64,000 bases of DNA from SCGC-AAA076-P13 sp964276145 (GCA_964276145.1 CAXYDN010000003.1:124001-188000); one strand, 5' to 3'; positions 15,732 to 24,608 are shown, numbered from the stretch's first letter. Program-made: numbers and translations. The notes: generated by a model from the sequence alone, not told the origin.

Positions 15732-16399
15732 AAGTCTTTGGCCAGCGTTGCCAGAAGAGTTTCTCCAGCTATAACTTTATCACCAACATTACAATTTACA
15801 TTTGAGTTCAATGGTAAATAAATATCAACTCTTGAACCAAACCTAATTAATCCATACCTCTCTCCTTGATCAAGATTTTGATTAGTTGAAACAAAGCCAA
15901 GAATTCTTCGAGCTATTAAGCCGGCTATTTGCACAACAACTATTTCCGTTCCTTTTTGATTTGAAAGAACGATGCTGCTTCTTTCATTTTTTTCGCTTGC
16001 TTTATCTAAGCTAGCATTAAAAAAATGTCCTTCTTTATATACAATCTTATTAATTTTTCCTGCAATTGGACTTCTATTAATATGAACATTGAATACGTTC
16101 ATAAAAACACAAATGCGAAGCATTTCATCTGATCCCATCCCCGTTTCTTCCGGTGGGCATGCATTATCAATTAAGCATACTTTTCCATCTGCGGAACTAA
16201 TAATTGAATTTTCTATTTCTGGAGTTTTCCTTTCTGGGTTTCTAAAAAACCAGAGAGTAAATAAGACAAGAATATATCCCAAAAAAGAAGCTGGCACATA
16301 TAAGAACGATATTAGATAAGAAGCAATAAAAAAAATTAAAGCGAATTTCCATCCCTCGGGGTGAATATAATATTTATTGTTTGAGGTTTTTTTTAGCAT
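15728..16399 (-). CDS. psd: Phosphatidylserine decarboxylase, short form
   Basis: A 223-residue proenzyme. One or two N-terminal hydrophobic segments precede the MNVFNVHINRSPIAG block. The self-processing site is RFGSRVD, with cleavage expected between Gly188 and Ser189 to form the pyruvoyl group. It decarboxylates phosphatidylserine to phosphatidylethanolamine at the membrane. The short length and the FGS site match the archaeal/alphaproteobacterial-type Psd rather than the roughly 320-residue E. coli form. It is coupled to pssA by a 4-base overlap. Confidence 0.92.
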   Translation of the reverse strand: MLKKTSNNKYYIHPEGWKFALIFFIASYLISFLYVPASFLGYILVLFTLWFFRNPERKTPEIENSIISSADGKVCLIDNACPPEETGMGSDEMLRICVFMNVFNVHINRSPIAGKINKIVYKEGHFFNASLDKASEKNERSSIVLSNQKGTEIVVVQIAGLIARRILGFVSTNQNLDQGERYGLIRFGSRVDIYLPLNSNVNCNVGDKVIAGETLLATLAKDL

Positions 16400-16475
16400 T
16401 TTGAAATTAGGTATTAGATTTAGATCTATTTTTTATTAATTCATAAAATAAGAAGTGATAAAGTATAATTTAAGT

Positions 16476-17744
16476 ATGAGTTTTTTCCAAAATATGATTT
16501 CTTCAATAATGAAGAGCGGTCTTAATCTTAGCAGATTTGGTATCCAAGACTTTGGCAGCCTGCATCAGGATATAAAAAAAGCAACTGAGTCTGTGATGTC
16601 AACAACAGGCGAGGTTTCGTCAATAGCATTTGCTGGGCATCTGCTTGATTTAATAGAGGCTGAAACTGAGGATGGTTTAGATGAATATCTTTCTTATTTG
16701 CTCAAGGAATATGACATCGATACAGATTCTTTATTGAAGAACGTTGAAGCTTATTCCAGAGATAAAAATAGCACAAACCTTGGTTTAATTGGAAATTCTT
16801 CTGAGCCTAGGTGGATTGAGTTATTTCGAAGACTAAATGCAACTCCCGGCGGAACTCACAGGCTTATTAAACTTAGAGAAAGGATTAAAACCCTTCTAAA
16901 TGATGGAAGAGAACATTTAAAAACTCTTGATGCCGGACTCCTAAAATTATTTAAATATTGGTTTAATTCATCTTTTCTAGTATTAGAAAAGATAGACTGG
17001 TCAACTCCAGCAAATGTTCTTGAAAAAATAATAGAGTATGAAGCAGTTCATGAAATAAACTCCTGGGATGATCTTAGAGCTAGATTAGCGCCAAATGATA
17101 GACAATGTTTTGCGTTTTTTCACCCGCTGATACCAGAGGATCCCTTAATTTTTGTTGAAGTTGCCTTAACTAATGGAATACCTGAATCTATTGAAAGCGT
17201 GATAAAAATTGATAGGGATGAGATTGAATACAATAAAATTAACACAGCAGTCTTTTATTCAATCTCAAATTGTCAGGATGGGCTTGCGGGTATTTCTTTT
17301 GGTAATTTTTTAATTAAAAAAGTAGCTCATAAATTAAAACAAGAAATTTCTGAAATAGATAAATTTGTAACGCTTTCTCCAGTTCCTGGTTTAATGAGAT
17401 GGATGGAAAACCATGCGCCTGTAACTTATGAAAACTGTATTAATAAAATAAATGATGATGAAAATCTTCTTAAGAAAACATTTTTATATTTAACCGAATC
17501 TAATAGAGAGGATAATTTACCCAATGATCCTGTGGCAAGATTTCATCTTGGCAATGGAGCGATACTTCATAAAATTAATTTGCATGGAGATCAATCTAAA
17601 AAAGGAATGGCTCAATCTCATGGGGTTATGATTAATTATCTATATGACCTCGATATCGTTGAAAAAAATCATGAACTATTCTTTAAAAATAAAGAAGTAG
17701 TCCTTTCAGGCGAAATGAAGTCTCTGAAAAAAAAGTATAGCTAA
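16476..17744 (+). CDS. Malonyl-CoA decarboxylase
   Basis: A 422-residue enzyme converting malonyl-CoA to acetyl-CoA and CO2. The N-terminal helical region includes WIELFRRLNATPGGT. The C-terminal GNAT-like catalytic region shows CFAFFHPLIPEDPLIFVEVAL, FVTLSPVPGLMRWM, DPVARFHLGNGA and the SHGVMINYLYDL terminus typical of the family. The frame also opens at GTG 16455. I prefer ATG 16476 because TATAAT at 16464-16469 would place transcription start at about that ATG, giving a leaderless message. It ends 5 bases before the peptidase gene. Confidence 0.88.
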   Translation: MSFFQNMISSIMKSGLNLSRFGIQDFGSLHQDIKKATESVMSTTGEVSSIAFAGHLLDLIEAETEDGLDEYLSYLLKEYDIDTDSLLKNVEAYSRDKNSTNLGLIGNSSEPRWIELFRRLNATPGGTHRLIKLRERIKTLLNDGREHLKTLDAGLLKLFKYWFNSSFLVLEKIDWSTPANVLEKIIEYEAVHEINSWDDLRARLAPNDRQCFAFFHPLIPEDPLIFVEVALTNGIPESIESVIKIDRDEIEYNKINTAVFYSISNCQDGLAGISFGNFLIKKVAHKLKQEISEIDKFVTLSPVPGLMRWMENHAPVTYENCINKINDDENLLKKTFLYLTESNREDNLPNDPVARFHLGNGAILHKINLHGDQSKKGMAQSHGVMINYLYDLDIVEKNHELFFKNKEVVLSGEMKSLKKKYS

Positions 17745-17749
17745 TACTT

Positions 17750-18712
17750 ATGACTCAACTTTTATCGCTATTTCCACCGTGTGAACCTTTTAATTTTGGT
17801 TTTATTGAAAAAGATGGTCACAAAATATACTACGAACAATGCGGAAATCCTGATGGGAAACCGGCTGTCTTTCTTCATGGGGGTCCAGGAGGTGGGGGAA
17901 GTACACAGGTAAGAAGATTTTTTGATCCTGAAAAATATAATATTGTAATTTTTGATCAAAGAGGTTGCGGTAGAAGCCTTCCCCATGGATCTCTTGAAAA
18001 TAATACAACTTGGGATTTGGTAGAGGATATTGAAAGTCTTAAGATAAAACTTGGAATAAAGAAATGGTTAGTATTTGGTGGTTCTTGGGGCAGTACTTTA
18101 TCTCTAGCCTACTCTCAGACTTATCCAAATTCTGTTAGTGAAATGGTTTTAAGAGGAATCTTTATGCTCAGAAAAAAAGAGCTTGATTGGTTTTATCAAG
18201 ATGGAGCAAGCAATATATTTCCTGAAGCATGGCAGAAATTTCTAGAGCCTATAGAAGAAAGCAAACGCGATAATCTGATGGCGGCTTATCACAAAATATT
18301 CTTAGGTGAAGATGAAGAAAAAAAGTTAAATGCTGCAATTGCTTGGTCAAAATGGGAAGGATCTACTAGTAGCCTTAGCTATAATCCTGATATGGCTAAT
18401 AGTTTCTCAGATCCTAAATTTGCCTTGGCTTTTGCTCTAATTGAAAATCATTATTTTATAAATCAGGGTTTTCTTGATCATGAGAATCAGTTAATTGAAT
18501 CTGGTATTCCTATAATTAGAGACATTCCAACTGTAATAGTTCAAGGAAGATACGACATTGTATGCCCCATGAGAACTGCATGGGAGTTATCTCAGAATTG
18601 GCCGGAAGCAAAACTAATAATCGCTCCTTCTTCTGGTCATACTGCCTTTGAATCAGAAATAACTCATGAACTTATAAAAGCAACAAATACTTTTTCAGGC
18701 TCTTATGAATAA
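17750..18712 (+). CDS. pip: Proline iminopeptidase
   Basis: A 320-residue alpha/beta-hydrolase (S33 family) that releases N-terminal proline from peptides. It shows the oxyanion motif FLHGGPGGG, DQRGCGRS, the nucleophile elbow FGGSWGSTLSL, the acid in VQGRYDIVCP and the catalytic His in SSGHTAFE. The length matches the family. It probably shares a transcript with malonyl-CoA decarboxylase (5-base gap) and overlaps the shikimate kinase-like gene by 8 bases. Confidence 0.94.
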   Translation: MTQLLSLFPPCEPFNFGFIEKDGHKIYYEQCGNPDGKPAVFLHGGPGGGGSTQVRRFFDPEKYNIVIFDQRGCGRSLPHGSLENNTTWDLVEDIESLKIKLGIKKWLVFGGSWGSTLSLAYSQTYPNSVSEMVLRGIFMLRKKELDWFYQDGASNIFPEAWQKFLEPIEESKRDNLMAAYHKIFLGEDEEKKLNAAIAWSKWEGSTSSLSYNPDMANSFSDPKFALAFALIENHYFINQGFLDHENQLIESGIPIIRDIPTVIVQGRYDIVCPMRTAWELSQNWPEAKLIIAPSSGHTAFESEITHELIKATNTFSGSYE

Positions 18713-19208
18713 TCTAACTTTTATTGGGATGGCCGGATGTGGCAAATCAACTCTTGGCAAGGCATTATCAAAAAAATTAGGCGTTGAGTGTGTTGATACT
18801 GACTCTTTGATTGAACAAAAATTTGCTCAATCTTTGGAGGATCTCAAAATTGACAAAGGATACAAATTCGTGAGGTTTGCTGAAGAAGGAGTAATTCTAA
18901 ACCTAGATAATGATATACAAATTATTTCAACAGGAGGGAGCGCTGTGTATTCAGAAAAATCTATGAGATATTTAAGCTCTTTTTCAACAGTGATATATAT
19001 TTCAACACCAATAGAAGTAATAAAGGACAGAATTGGGAGTGGCCAGCAAAGGGGTTTGGCAGCTCCAATTGGAACCTCTATTGAAGATGTATATCATGAG
19101 AGAAAGCCTATGTATGAAAAATGGGCTCAAATAACATTAGATGGAATGCTTTCTATTGATCAGCTTATAGATTTCATAACATTAGAAATACTTAGTAATG
19201 AAAATTAA
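18705..19208 (+). CDS. Shikimate kinase-like P-loop kinase
   Basis: A 167-residue kinase. It has Walker A GMAGCGKST, the shikimate-contacting Asp in VDTDSLIE, an Arg in FVRFAEEGVI where AroK has GFRDREE, STGGSAV in place of ATGGGSV, a lid Arg (QQRGLAAP, where AroK has RPLL) and the HERKPMYEKWA block (ER-PLYEE in AroK). The shortened FxxGE region and the altered lid suggest a divergent member. It may not be the cell's main AroK, since aroB is not adjacent. The family is sure, the substrate less so. Confidence 0.7.
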   Translation: MNNLTFIGMAGCGKSTLGKALSKKLGVECVDTDSLIEQKFAQSLEDLKIDKGYKFVRFAEEGVILNLDNDIQIISTGGSAVYSEKSMRYLSSFSTVIYISTPIEVIKDRIGSGQQRGLAAPIGTSIEDVYHERKPMYEKWAQITLDGMLSIDQLIDFITLEILSNEN

Positions 19209-19869
19209 ATCTCTATTAATTGGAGCTTCGGGTCTTGTTGGTAGTGAAATACTTAAATATCTTCATGAGAGAGATCAAGATATAACTATTTTCACACGGA
19301 AACCTCTCCATGATTCAACCGGTAAACATAAAGAAATAAATATTGATTTTGAAAATCTTAATAATTTTGATTTTCCTTATTTTGATCATGTCTATATTGC
19401 AATTGGTATGAAATTAGATACTGTTGAATTAATTCACATTAAAAAAAATAAAAGGAAAGAATTTTTTAGAGTAGATCACGATACTATCCTTAGTATTGCA
19501 AAAAAAGCCTTTGATAGTGGAGCAAGATCAATATCTGTTGTTTCTGCAATAGGAGCAGATATGAATTCAAAGAATTTTTATCTTCAGACTAAGGGAAAAA
19601 TAGAAAATTCAATAAAACAAATTGGGTATGAGAAAGTTGTTTTTGCACAGCCTAGTCATTTATTGGGAAGTAGGCCGAATGATAAAATAAGAATTGAAGT
19701 GCCTATTATTGAACTTGGAGCTAAGATCATGGATCCCTTGATGATAGGGCCATTATCGGATCTTAGATTTATTAAAGCCTCTTGTGTTGCAAAAGCTATG
19801 ATAGATACCTTGAATGAAGGCTCAGAAAATTTAACCAGATTAAAATTTAAAGACTTTAAAACTTATTAA
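19198..19869 (+). CDS. NAD(P)-binding Rossmann protein, HTATIP2/TIP30-like
   Basis: A 223-residue protein. It starts with SLLIGASGLVGSEILKYL (GxxGxxG) and continues with TRKPLHDS and the segment SVVSAIGADMNSKNFYLQTKGKIE, where a tyrosine and lysine (YLQTKGK) form the extended-SDR YxxxK site. It then has VFAQPSHLLGSR. This matches the NAD(P)H-binding oxidoreductases related to TIP30. No substrate can be assigned. It overlaps the kinase gene by 11 bases and shares a 4-bp TTAA stop with the opposite gene. Confidence 0.75.
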   Translation: MKIKSLLIGASGLVGSEILKYLHERDQDITIFTRKPLHDSTGKHKEINIDFENLNNFDFPYFDHVYIAIGMKLDTVELIHIKKNKRKEFFRVDHDTILSIAKKAFDSGARSISVVSAIGADMNSKNFYLQTKGKIENSIKQIGYEKVVFAQPSHLLGSRPNDKIRIEVPIIELGAKIMDPLMIGPLSDLRFIKASCVAKAMIDTLNEGSENLTRLKFKDFKTY

Positions 19870-20129
19870 TAAAATTCTTTGTTAGCTCTTACCATTTTTC
19901 TTATAGCATGAGCAGAATTTAATAGCCAAAAAGCAGAAGCAAAGAAAAAATAATATAGTCCAGCATATAGCTGAACAATCATAGCTAGGATGCTTCCAGC
20001 AGCAACAGCAATAAGACCTACCAATCTCTTATTATATTTCTTTGAGACAATAAGGGGTGCGGCTACTAAAGTACCGAAAAAAACACTGCCAATCTGAATA
20101 AGTTCAAGGATAGTCATACTGATAGACAA
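19866..20129 (-). CDS. Small membrane protein of unknown function
   Basis: An 87-residue protein with about three hydrophobic segments (residues 8-27, 36-52 and 56-70) and a basic C-terminus (HAIRKMVRANKEFY). I recognise no family. Its coding frame is intact, and it ends in a 4-bp stop shared with the convergent oxidoreductase gene, the same arrangement as at other real gene junctions here. That supports it as a gene. Divergent from the next ORF by 126 bases of AT-rich DNA. Confidence 0.6.
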   Translation of the reverse strand: MSISMTILELIQIGSVFFGTLVAAPLIVSKKYNKRLVGLIAVAAGSILAMIVQLYAGLYYFFFASAFWLLNSAHAIRKMVRANKEFY

Positions 20130-20255
20130 AAAGAATTGTGCCTATGAGTATAAATATCGATGCATTATGAATATTTTTTTTTAAATGTAAATATTTTTTT
20201 GAACTTTTTTGTAAATAATTTACTCTATATAAGTAGAAACTAATAAGGAGTAAAA

Positions 20256-20633
20256 ATGAAAAAAATTAGCGGGCTAATAATAGCAATTTCAATGGCAGGA
20301 TTTACTTATGCTGATGATCACAAACAGGAAAAAAAAGAACATCCAAATAAAATAATGAGTGGCAAAGAATGTATGGAAACAAAGGCTGGAGTAGCATGGT
20401 TTTTATCTGCTGCTGATAATGTTTTTGATGAAATAAAAGAATATGGTGATATGAAAGATAAGTCTTGGAACGATAGAAAGTGGGCTGAAGCAATTTCTTT
20501 ATCTGACTTGGCTTCTAATTATTCAACTGTTTATGATGTTTGGTGTAAAGATATGATTAATAATAGAATGAAAATGAGAATGAAAGAACACCATAAAGAT
20601 CATAATAAAAAGAAAGATAAAAAGAAGGACTAG
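20256..20633 (+). CDS. Small secreted protein with His/Lys-rich tail
   Basis: A 125-residue protein with a Sec signal peptide (MKKISGLIIAISMAGFTYA, cleavage expected after YA). The mature part has two Cys (KECMETK and VWCKDM) that could form a disulfide, a helical middle with AWFLSAADNVFDEI, and a very charged end rich in Lys, His, Asp and Met. AAGGAG lies 6 bases before the ATG. The tail suggests metal or polyanion contact, which is a guess. I recognise no family. It ends 3 bases from a convergent gene. Confidence 0.65.
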   Translation: MKKISGLIIAISMAGFTYADDHKQEKKEHPNKIMSGKECMETKAGVAWFLSAADNVFDEIKEYGDMKDKSWNDRKWAEAISLSDLASNYSTVYDVWCKDMINNRMKMRMKEHHKDHNKKKDKKKD

Positions 20634-20636
20634 GCT

Positions 20637-20861
20637 CTAAAATTTCCCTCTTTGAAACCTCATCCTAATTGAGTAAACCCTGAGTAGAGCTACAAAAGTA
20701 AGAATAGATTGAGTAAAAAGAGAAATAGTTAATGGATTGGACCAGCTCCAATTATCAATAGTAAGCCATAAGAGAAACGTTTGTAATGGGAAGTTTATTA
20801 CAGCACCCATTAATACAACTATTACAGCCTCTCTAAAAGCTACCTTTTCAGTTTTATTCAT
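20637..20861 (-). CDS. Small two-helix membrane protein
   Basis: A 74-residue protein with two hydrophobic stretches: residues about 11-33 (AVIVVLMGAVINFPLQTFLLWL) and about 44-63. It has a basic tail (RMRFQRGKF). I do not recognise it firmly; it resembles small proteins annotated only as hypothetical. It lies 13 bases downstream of the YbjQ-like gene on the same strand, with a GGAAAAATT leader, and is probably co-transcribed with it. Confidence 0.55.
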   Translation of the reverse strand: MNKTEKVAFREAVIVVLMGAVINFPLQTFLLWLTIDNWSWSNPLTISLFTQSILTFVALLRVYSIRMRFQRGKF

Positions 20862-20874
20862 AATTTTTCCTTAT

Positions 20875-21198
20875 TTATATTTTTACGCCAGTACCATAAG
20901 CAAGAATTTCAGAGGCACCTGAAGTAATTGTTGAAGTTTGGAACCTAAATCCTACAACAGCATTAGCACCCTTTGACCTAGCATCCTCTATCATTCTTTC
21001 GTATGCTTGTTCTCTAGATGTTGCAAGAAGCTTAGAATATCCTACCAGCTCTCCACCAACAATATTTTTAAGAGATGCAAAAATATCTGACCCAACATTT
21101 CTAGACCTAACAGTGCTGCCTTGCACTATACCAAGATGTTCCTTGATTTCTATGCCCGCTAACTCATTTGCAGACACAACTAAAAAATTTTCTGTCAT
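20875..21198 (-). CDS. ybjQ: YbjQ family protein (DUF74)
   Basis: A 107-residue protein of the YbjQ/UPF0145 family. It starts with ENFLVVSANELAGIEIKEHLGIVQGSTVRS and ends with ARSKGANAVVGFRFQTS and AYGTGVKI, where the family has GANAVVGVRF and AYGTAV. The family forms pentameric rings and is sometimes called a heavy-metal-binding domain; its role is not established. It is divergent from hspQ with 36 bases between the starts. Confidence 0.9.
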   Translation of the reverse strand: MTENFLVVSANELAGIEIKEHLGIVQGSTVRSRNVGSDIFASLKNIVGGELVGYSKLLATSREQAYERMIEDARSKGANAVVGFRFQTSTITSGASEILAYGTGVKI

Positions 21199-21234
21199 GA
21201 CATTTTTCCTAAAATAGTTTAATTTATAAATATA

Positions 21235-21567
21235 ATGCAGAAACTAGTAGAAGCAAAGTTTTCTATAGGAAATATAGTTAAACATCGATTTTTAAATTTT
21301 AGAGGAGTTATATTTGATCTAGATCCTGAATTTAATAATTCTGAAGAATGGTATTTGGCAATACCTGAACAAATTAGACCAATTAAAGAACAACCCTTTT
21401 ATCACTTGTTTGCTGAAAATGAAGAAATATTTTATATAGCTTATGTTTCAGAACAAAATTTATTGCTAGACAAATCAAATAAGCAATGCAATCATCCAGG
21501 AATTAAAGAAATATTTGAAAGCTTTGACGGATCAAGCTATCTGCCTCACAAAAAAGCAAAAAATTAA
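21235..21567 (+). CDS. hspQ: HspQ-like heat shock / hemimethylated-DNA-binding protein
   Basis: A 110-residue protein of the HspQ (YccV) family. It shows AKFSIGNIVKHRFLNFRGVIFDLDPEF (IGQ-V-H-GYRGV-D-DP in the family), a central W-Y-L region, QPFYHLFAE and AYVSEQNLLLD. HspQ affects stability of mutant DnaA and acts as a specificity factor for Lon-type proteolysis in enterobacteria. Its stop is one base from the convergent aminotransferase stop. Confidence 0.9.
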   Translation: MQKLVEAKFSIGNIVKHRFLNFRGVIFDLDPEFNNSEEWYLAIPEQIRPIKEQPFYHLFAENEEIFYIAYVSEQNLLLDKSNKQCNHPGIKEIFESFDGSSYLPHKKAKN

Positions 21568-21568
21568 A

Positions 21569-22771
21569 TCAAGCTTCTTCATGTGCAATTTGCACAGCTG
21601 TTATAAAAACATCCATTGCCACTTCTAATTCTTTTTCATCAATAAATGTTGGTGCAATTCTTAGTGTATTATCGTTAGGGTCTTTCCCGTATGGAAATGT
21701 TGCTCCTGCAGCAGTCAATAAAACTCCAGCTTCTTTGCACAACTCAACAATCCTCGAGGCTATTGATTTTTTTGAAATAAAGGTAATGAAATAACCACCC
21801 GTTGGTTCTGAAAAATTACCATAATCTTTATCCATTTTTCTCAATGCTTTATAAGCAATTTCAAACTTAGGTCTAATTAAGTCAGCATGTTTAGCCATGT
21901 GATCTTTAATATCATCTAGGCCTGAAAAAAACTGAGTGTGTCTTTTTTGATTTATTTTATCTGGGCATATAACCATCGATCCCCGAATTCTTTTAATGAG
22001 ATCTATATTACTATCACTAGCGGCCATGAAAGAAAGTCCGCCACCGCCAAATGTTACTTTAGAAAAAGAAGTAACCACAACTGTTTGATTAGCAGTTTTA
22101 CTACTCTCAGCAAGTTCCCATGTAGGAGTTTGTTCCTTGGTTGGTAAGAAATCATGAACCAAATATGCGTGATCGAAAAGAAAAAGAAAATCATCTGAAT
22201 AAGCTTTGCCAGTCGAAAATATATCCTTAATATTCTGATCTGAATAAACCTCTCCTGAGGGATTAGAATGCCTAGGAACAGACATAATACCCATTACATT
22301 TGTATTAGAGTTCAATACTTCTTTAAGTTCGTGAATATCAACGCCCTCTTCGATTAAAGGCACTGTTATCATTTCGATTCCAAAATCTTCAAGCATTCTA
22401 AAATGTCTATCAAACCCAGGAACTGGACAAATAAATTTTGGGCTATCTAAATCTTTCCAGGGAACGGGATTGGCAAAAAGGTATTTTGCAAGAATCATTT
22501 GATATGAGAGCAGGAGGCTAGACTGTTCACCTGTTATGATATTTTCTTGTGGGGCATTAAGGACCACAGATCCGAGCTTTCTTGCATCAGAAATACCAAA
22601 AGGCTCACCATAATTTCTTAAATCAACATCACCATCAAAAGGCTCTACATCCATTTTAAGAAGATCATTGGCTAAATCTAATTGAAATGCATCAGGTTTG
22701 CCCCTTGTAATATCAATGGATAAGCCTCTCGATTTGATTTCTTCAAAATGGGTTAAAATGGACTCTGACAT
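21569..22771 (-). CDS. PLP-dependent aminotransferase, aspartate aminotransferase type Ic-like
   Basis: A 400-residue fold-type I enzyme. The N-terminal ITRGKPDAFQLDLAND is typical of the group. Further features are RNYGEPFGISDARKL (Y-G--G in the glycine-rich entry), SVPRHSNPSGEVYS, FLFDHAYLVHDF (PLP-pyridine Asp) and TSFSKVTFGGGGLSF, with the Schiff-base Lys in SFSK. These fit PF12897, which includes corynebacterial AspT. It probably makes aspartate or a related amino acid. It is divergent from rmuC with 76 bases between starts. Confidence 0.85.
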   Translation of the reverse strand: MSESILTHFEEIKSRGLSIDITRGKPDAFQLDLANDLLKMDVEPFDGDVDLRNYGEPFGISDARKLGSVVLNAPQENIITGEQSSLLLSYQMILAKYLFANPVPWKDLDSPKFICPVPGFDRHFRMLEDFGIEMITVPLIEEGVDIHELKEVLNSNTNVMGIMSVPRHSNPSGEVYSDQNIKDIFSTGKAYSDDFLFLFDHAYLVHDFLPTKEQTPTWELAESSKTANQTVVVTSFSKVTFGGGGLSFMAASDSNIDLIKRIRGSMVICPDKINQKRHTQFFSGLDDIKDHMAKHADLIRPKFEIAYKALRKMDKDYGNFSEPTGGYFITFISKKSIASRIVELCKEAGVLLTAAGATFPYGKDPNDNTLRIAPTFIDEKELEVAMDVFITAVQIAHEEA

Positions 22772-22847
22772 ATCGCTTATTTTATAGGATAAAATTATAA
22801 GTGGTATATATTATATAAAGGTTTTAAATTTTTCCTGGGCAAAAGGC

Positions 22848-23744
22848 ATGAATCTTTGGATTATTTCTACATTACTGGTAATCATTATTTTCTTATTGAT
22901 TTGGGTGATCTATTTACATACAAAAAATGATCCCAATAAAATAAAAAACGAAGAATCTATCAGAGACATTGATAGAGCAATTGAAAGACAGGAAGGCACG
23001 CTTTCTGATCTAACAAAAGATATTCAATCCTTTCAAGATCCACTTGATAAGCTTAGAAGATATCTTTCCGGAGGAACTCTTGCGGGTAAATTTGGGGAAT
23101 GGTCATTAGAAGCAATAATGCAGGATATCTTTCATTCAAATCAATATGTTAAAAATGCTGAAGTGATTAAAGGATCTGGCAAAAGAGTTGAATTTGTTCT
23201 AAAAATGCCTGAGGGCTTATTGCTGCCAATTGATGCAAAGTTTCCATCAGGTCTCTATGATAGTTATTTATTGTCTGTTGAGCATTCTGACGATAGAGCA
23301 ATTAAAAAATCAATCGATGATATCAAAAGACATGTCATAAAAGACGCTTCAGATATTCAGGAAAAGTATATTCAATCTGGCATTACAATAGATTTGGGTA
23401 TTATGTATATACCAAGTGAATCACTTATGCAGTTAATAGACTCAATTGAAAATATAAGAGAAATTATTTTTAGAGATTCGCGAGTCCTTATAATGGGGCC
23501 TAATTCGCTTGCAGCCTATCTTATCAGCGTTCATATGGGGTTTAGGACTTTGGCTCTAAATAACCGAGCCGGCGAAATAATGGAAGAATTTGGAAAACTA
23601 AAAAAAGAATTTGAAAAATTTGGAAGCTCTACTGATGATCTTTTGAAAAAAGCAGATGCAATGATTAAAGCTGTGAATGAACATTCAACAAGAGAAAGGC
23701 AAATGAGTAAGGCTATAAAGAATATGGATCAACTAGATTCTTAA
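22848..23744 (+). CDS. rmuC: RmuC-like DNA recombination protein
   Basis: A 298-residue protein. One N-terminal membrane helix (residues 4-24) is followed by a short coiled region and the RmuC domain. The domain shows LAGKFGEWSLEAIMQD, VEFVLKMPEGLLLPIDAKFPSGLYD (PD-(D/E)xK-like Asp-Lys), YIPSESLMQLI and the LIMGPNSLAAYLISVHMGFRTL block. RmuC limits inversions at short inverted repeats in E. coli. This copy is much shorter than E. coli RmuC because the coiled-coil section is reduced. Its stop shares TTAA with the FTR1 gene. Confidence 0.9.
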   Translation: MNLWIISTLLVIIIFLLIWVIYLHTKNDPNKIKNEESIRDIDRAIERQEGTLSDLTKDIQSFQDPLDKLRRYLSGGTLAGKFGEWSLEAIMQDIFHSNQYVKNAEVIKGSGKRVEFVLKMPEGLLLPIDAKFPSGLYDSYLLSVEHSDDRAIKKSIDDIKRHVIKDASDIQEKYIQSGITIDLGIMYIPSESLMQLIDSIENIREIIFRDSRVLIMGPNSLAAYLISVHMGFRTLALNNRAGEIMEEFGKLKKEFEKFGSSTDDLLKKADAMIKAVNEHSTRERQMSKAIKNMDQLDS

Positions 23745-24580
23745 AAATAAAACCTTCTCCACATATTCAAACCAAAAAATAAAGCACAAATCCATAAAAT
23801 AACTTCTGGAATATTTGGGTTGCTGTTGTATCCAAAAAACCCTTTTAAGAAAACTCCAATAGAACCCTTGTCATGAAGTGGATGATAGACTGTTGAACCA
23901 TCATTGTTTGTTTGCGGCTCTAATATGTCCCAGGGTCTATAGATCTCAGTTTTTTCTATCTGTTCTGATTTAACTAAATACTCTTCGAACTCATGAGTTC
24001 CATAAGCAATCATTCCAGCTGAAAGGAATACCAATAATAGAGTAGTATATTTAAAAACATACCTTAAATTAATTCTTCTACCCTGCAGAACAATTAAGTA
24101 TCCTATTAGAATTGCTAAAACAGCTCCAACAAAAAAGCCTGTATATGAAAAAGATCCTGTAATAGAAAAACTAGAAATTAAAAAAACTGCAGTTTCAAAA
24201 CCTTCTCTAAGAATTGCAAAGAATACAACAAAGAAAACACCCCAAGACGAAAGTTGGATTGCATTCAGAGTTTTACCCTCTAACTCTTTCCTGTCGCTAA
24301 CATGTTTGGATAACCAAAATATTACATACCATATTAAAAAAGCAGTCAAATAAAGGAAGATTCCCTCAAAAAGTGCTGCTGTAGAGTCATTGCCCAAAGA
24401 ATCTTTTGCTATAAGAACCATATATCCAACGATAATACTGGCGATTATAGCGGCTAATATACCCATCCAAAGCTGAAACATATGGCTAAGCTGATTAGAT
24501 TTTTCAAGAATTAAATAAATAATTCCAACGACTAAAGATGCTTCTAAAACTTCTCTAAAAACTATAATAAATTCACTCAT
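23741..24580 (-). CDS. FTR1 family high-affinity iron permease
   Basis: A 279-residue protein with about seven membrane helices. It carries the two FTR1 iron-binding motifs: REVLEASLVVG near the N-terminus and REGFETAVFLI near residue 125 (REGLE type). FTR1/EfeU proteins import ferric or ferrous iron with an oxidase partner. No EfeO/EfeB or multicopper oxidase gene is adjacent. A loop before the last helix (about residues 200-250) is extended and hydrophilic. AAAGGAA precedes the ATG, and a Fur-like operator lies 29 bases upstream. Confidence 0.9.
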   Translation of the reverse strand: MSEFIIVFREVLEASLVVGIIYLILEKSNQLSHMFQLWMGILAAIIASIIVGYMVLIAKDSLGNDSTAALFEGIFLYLTAFLIWYVIFWLSKHVSDRKELEGKTLNAIQLSSWGVFFVVFFAILREGFETAVFLISSFSITGSFSYTGFFVGAVLAILIGYLIVLQGRRINLRYVFKYTTLLLVFLSAGMIAYGTHEFEEYLVKSEQIEKTEIYRPWDILEPQTNNDGSTVYHPLHDKGSIGVFLKGFFGYNSNPNIPEVILWICALFFGLNMWRRFYF

Positions 24581-24608
24581 GCTATTTCCTTTTAATGGTA
24601 TTTTTAAA

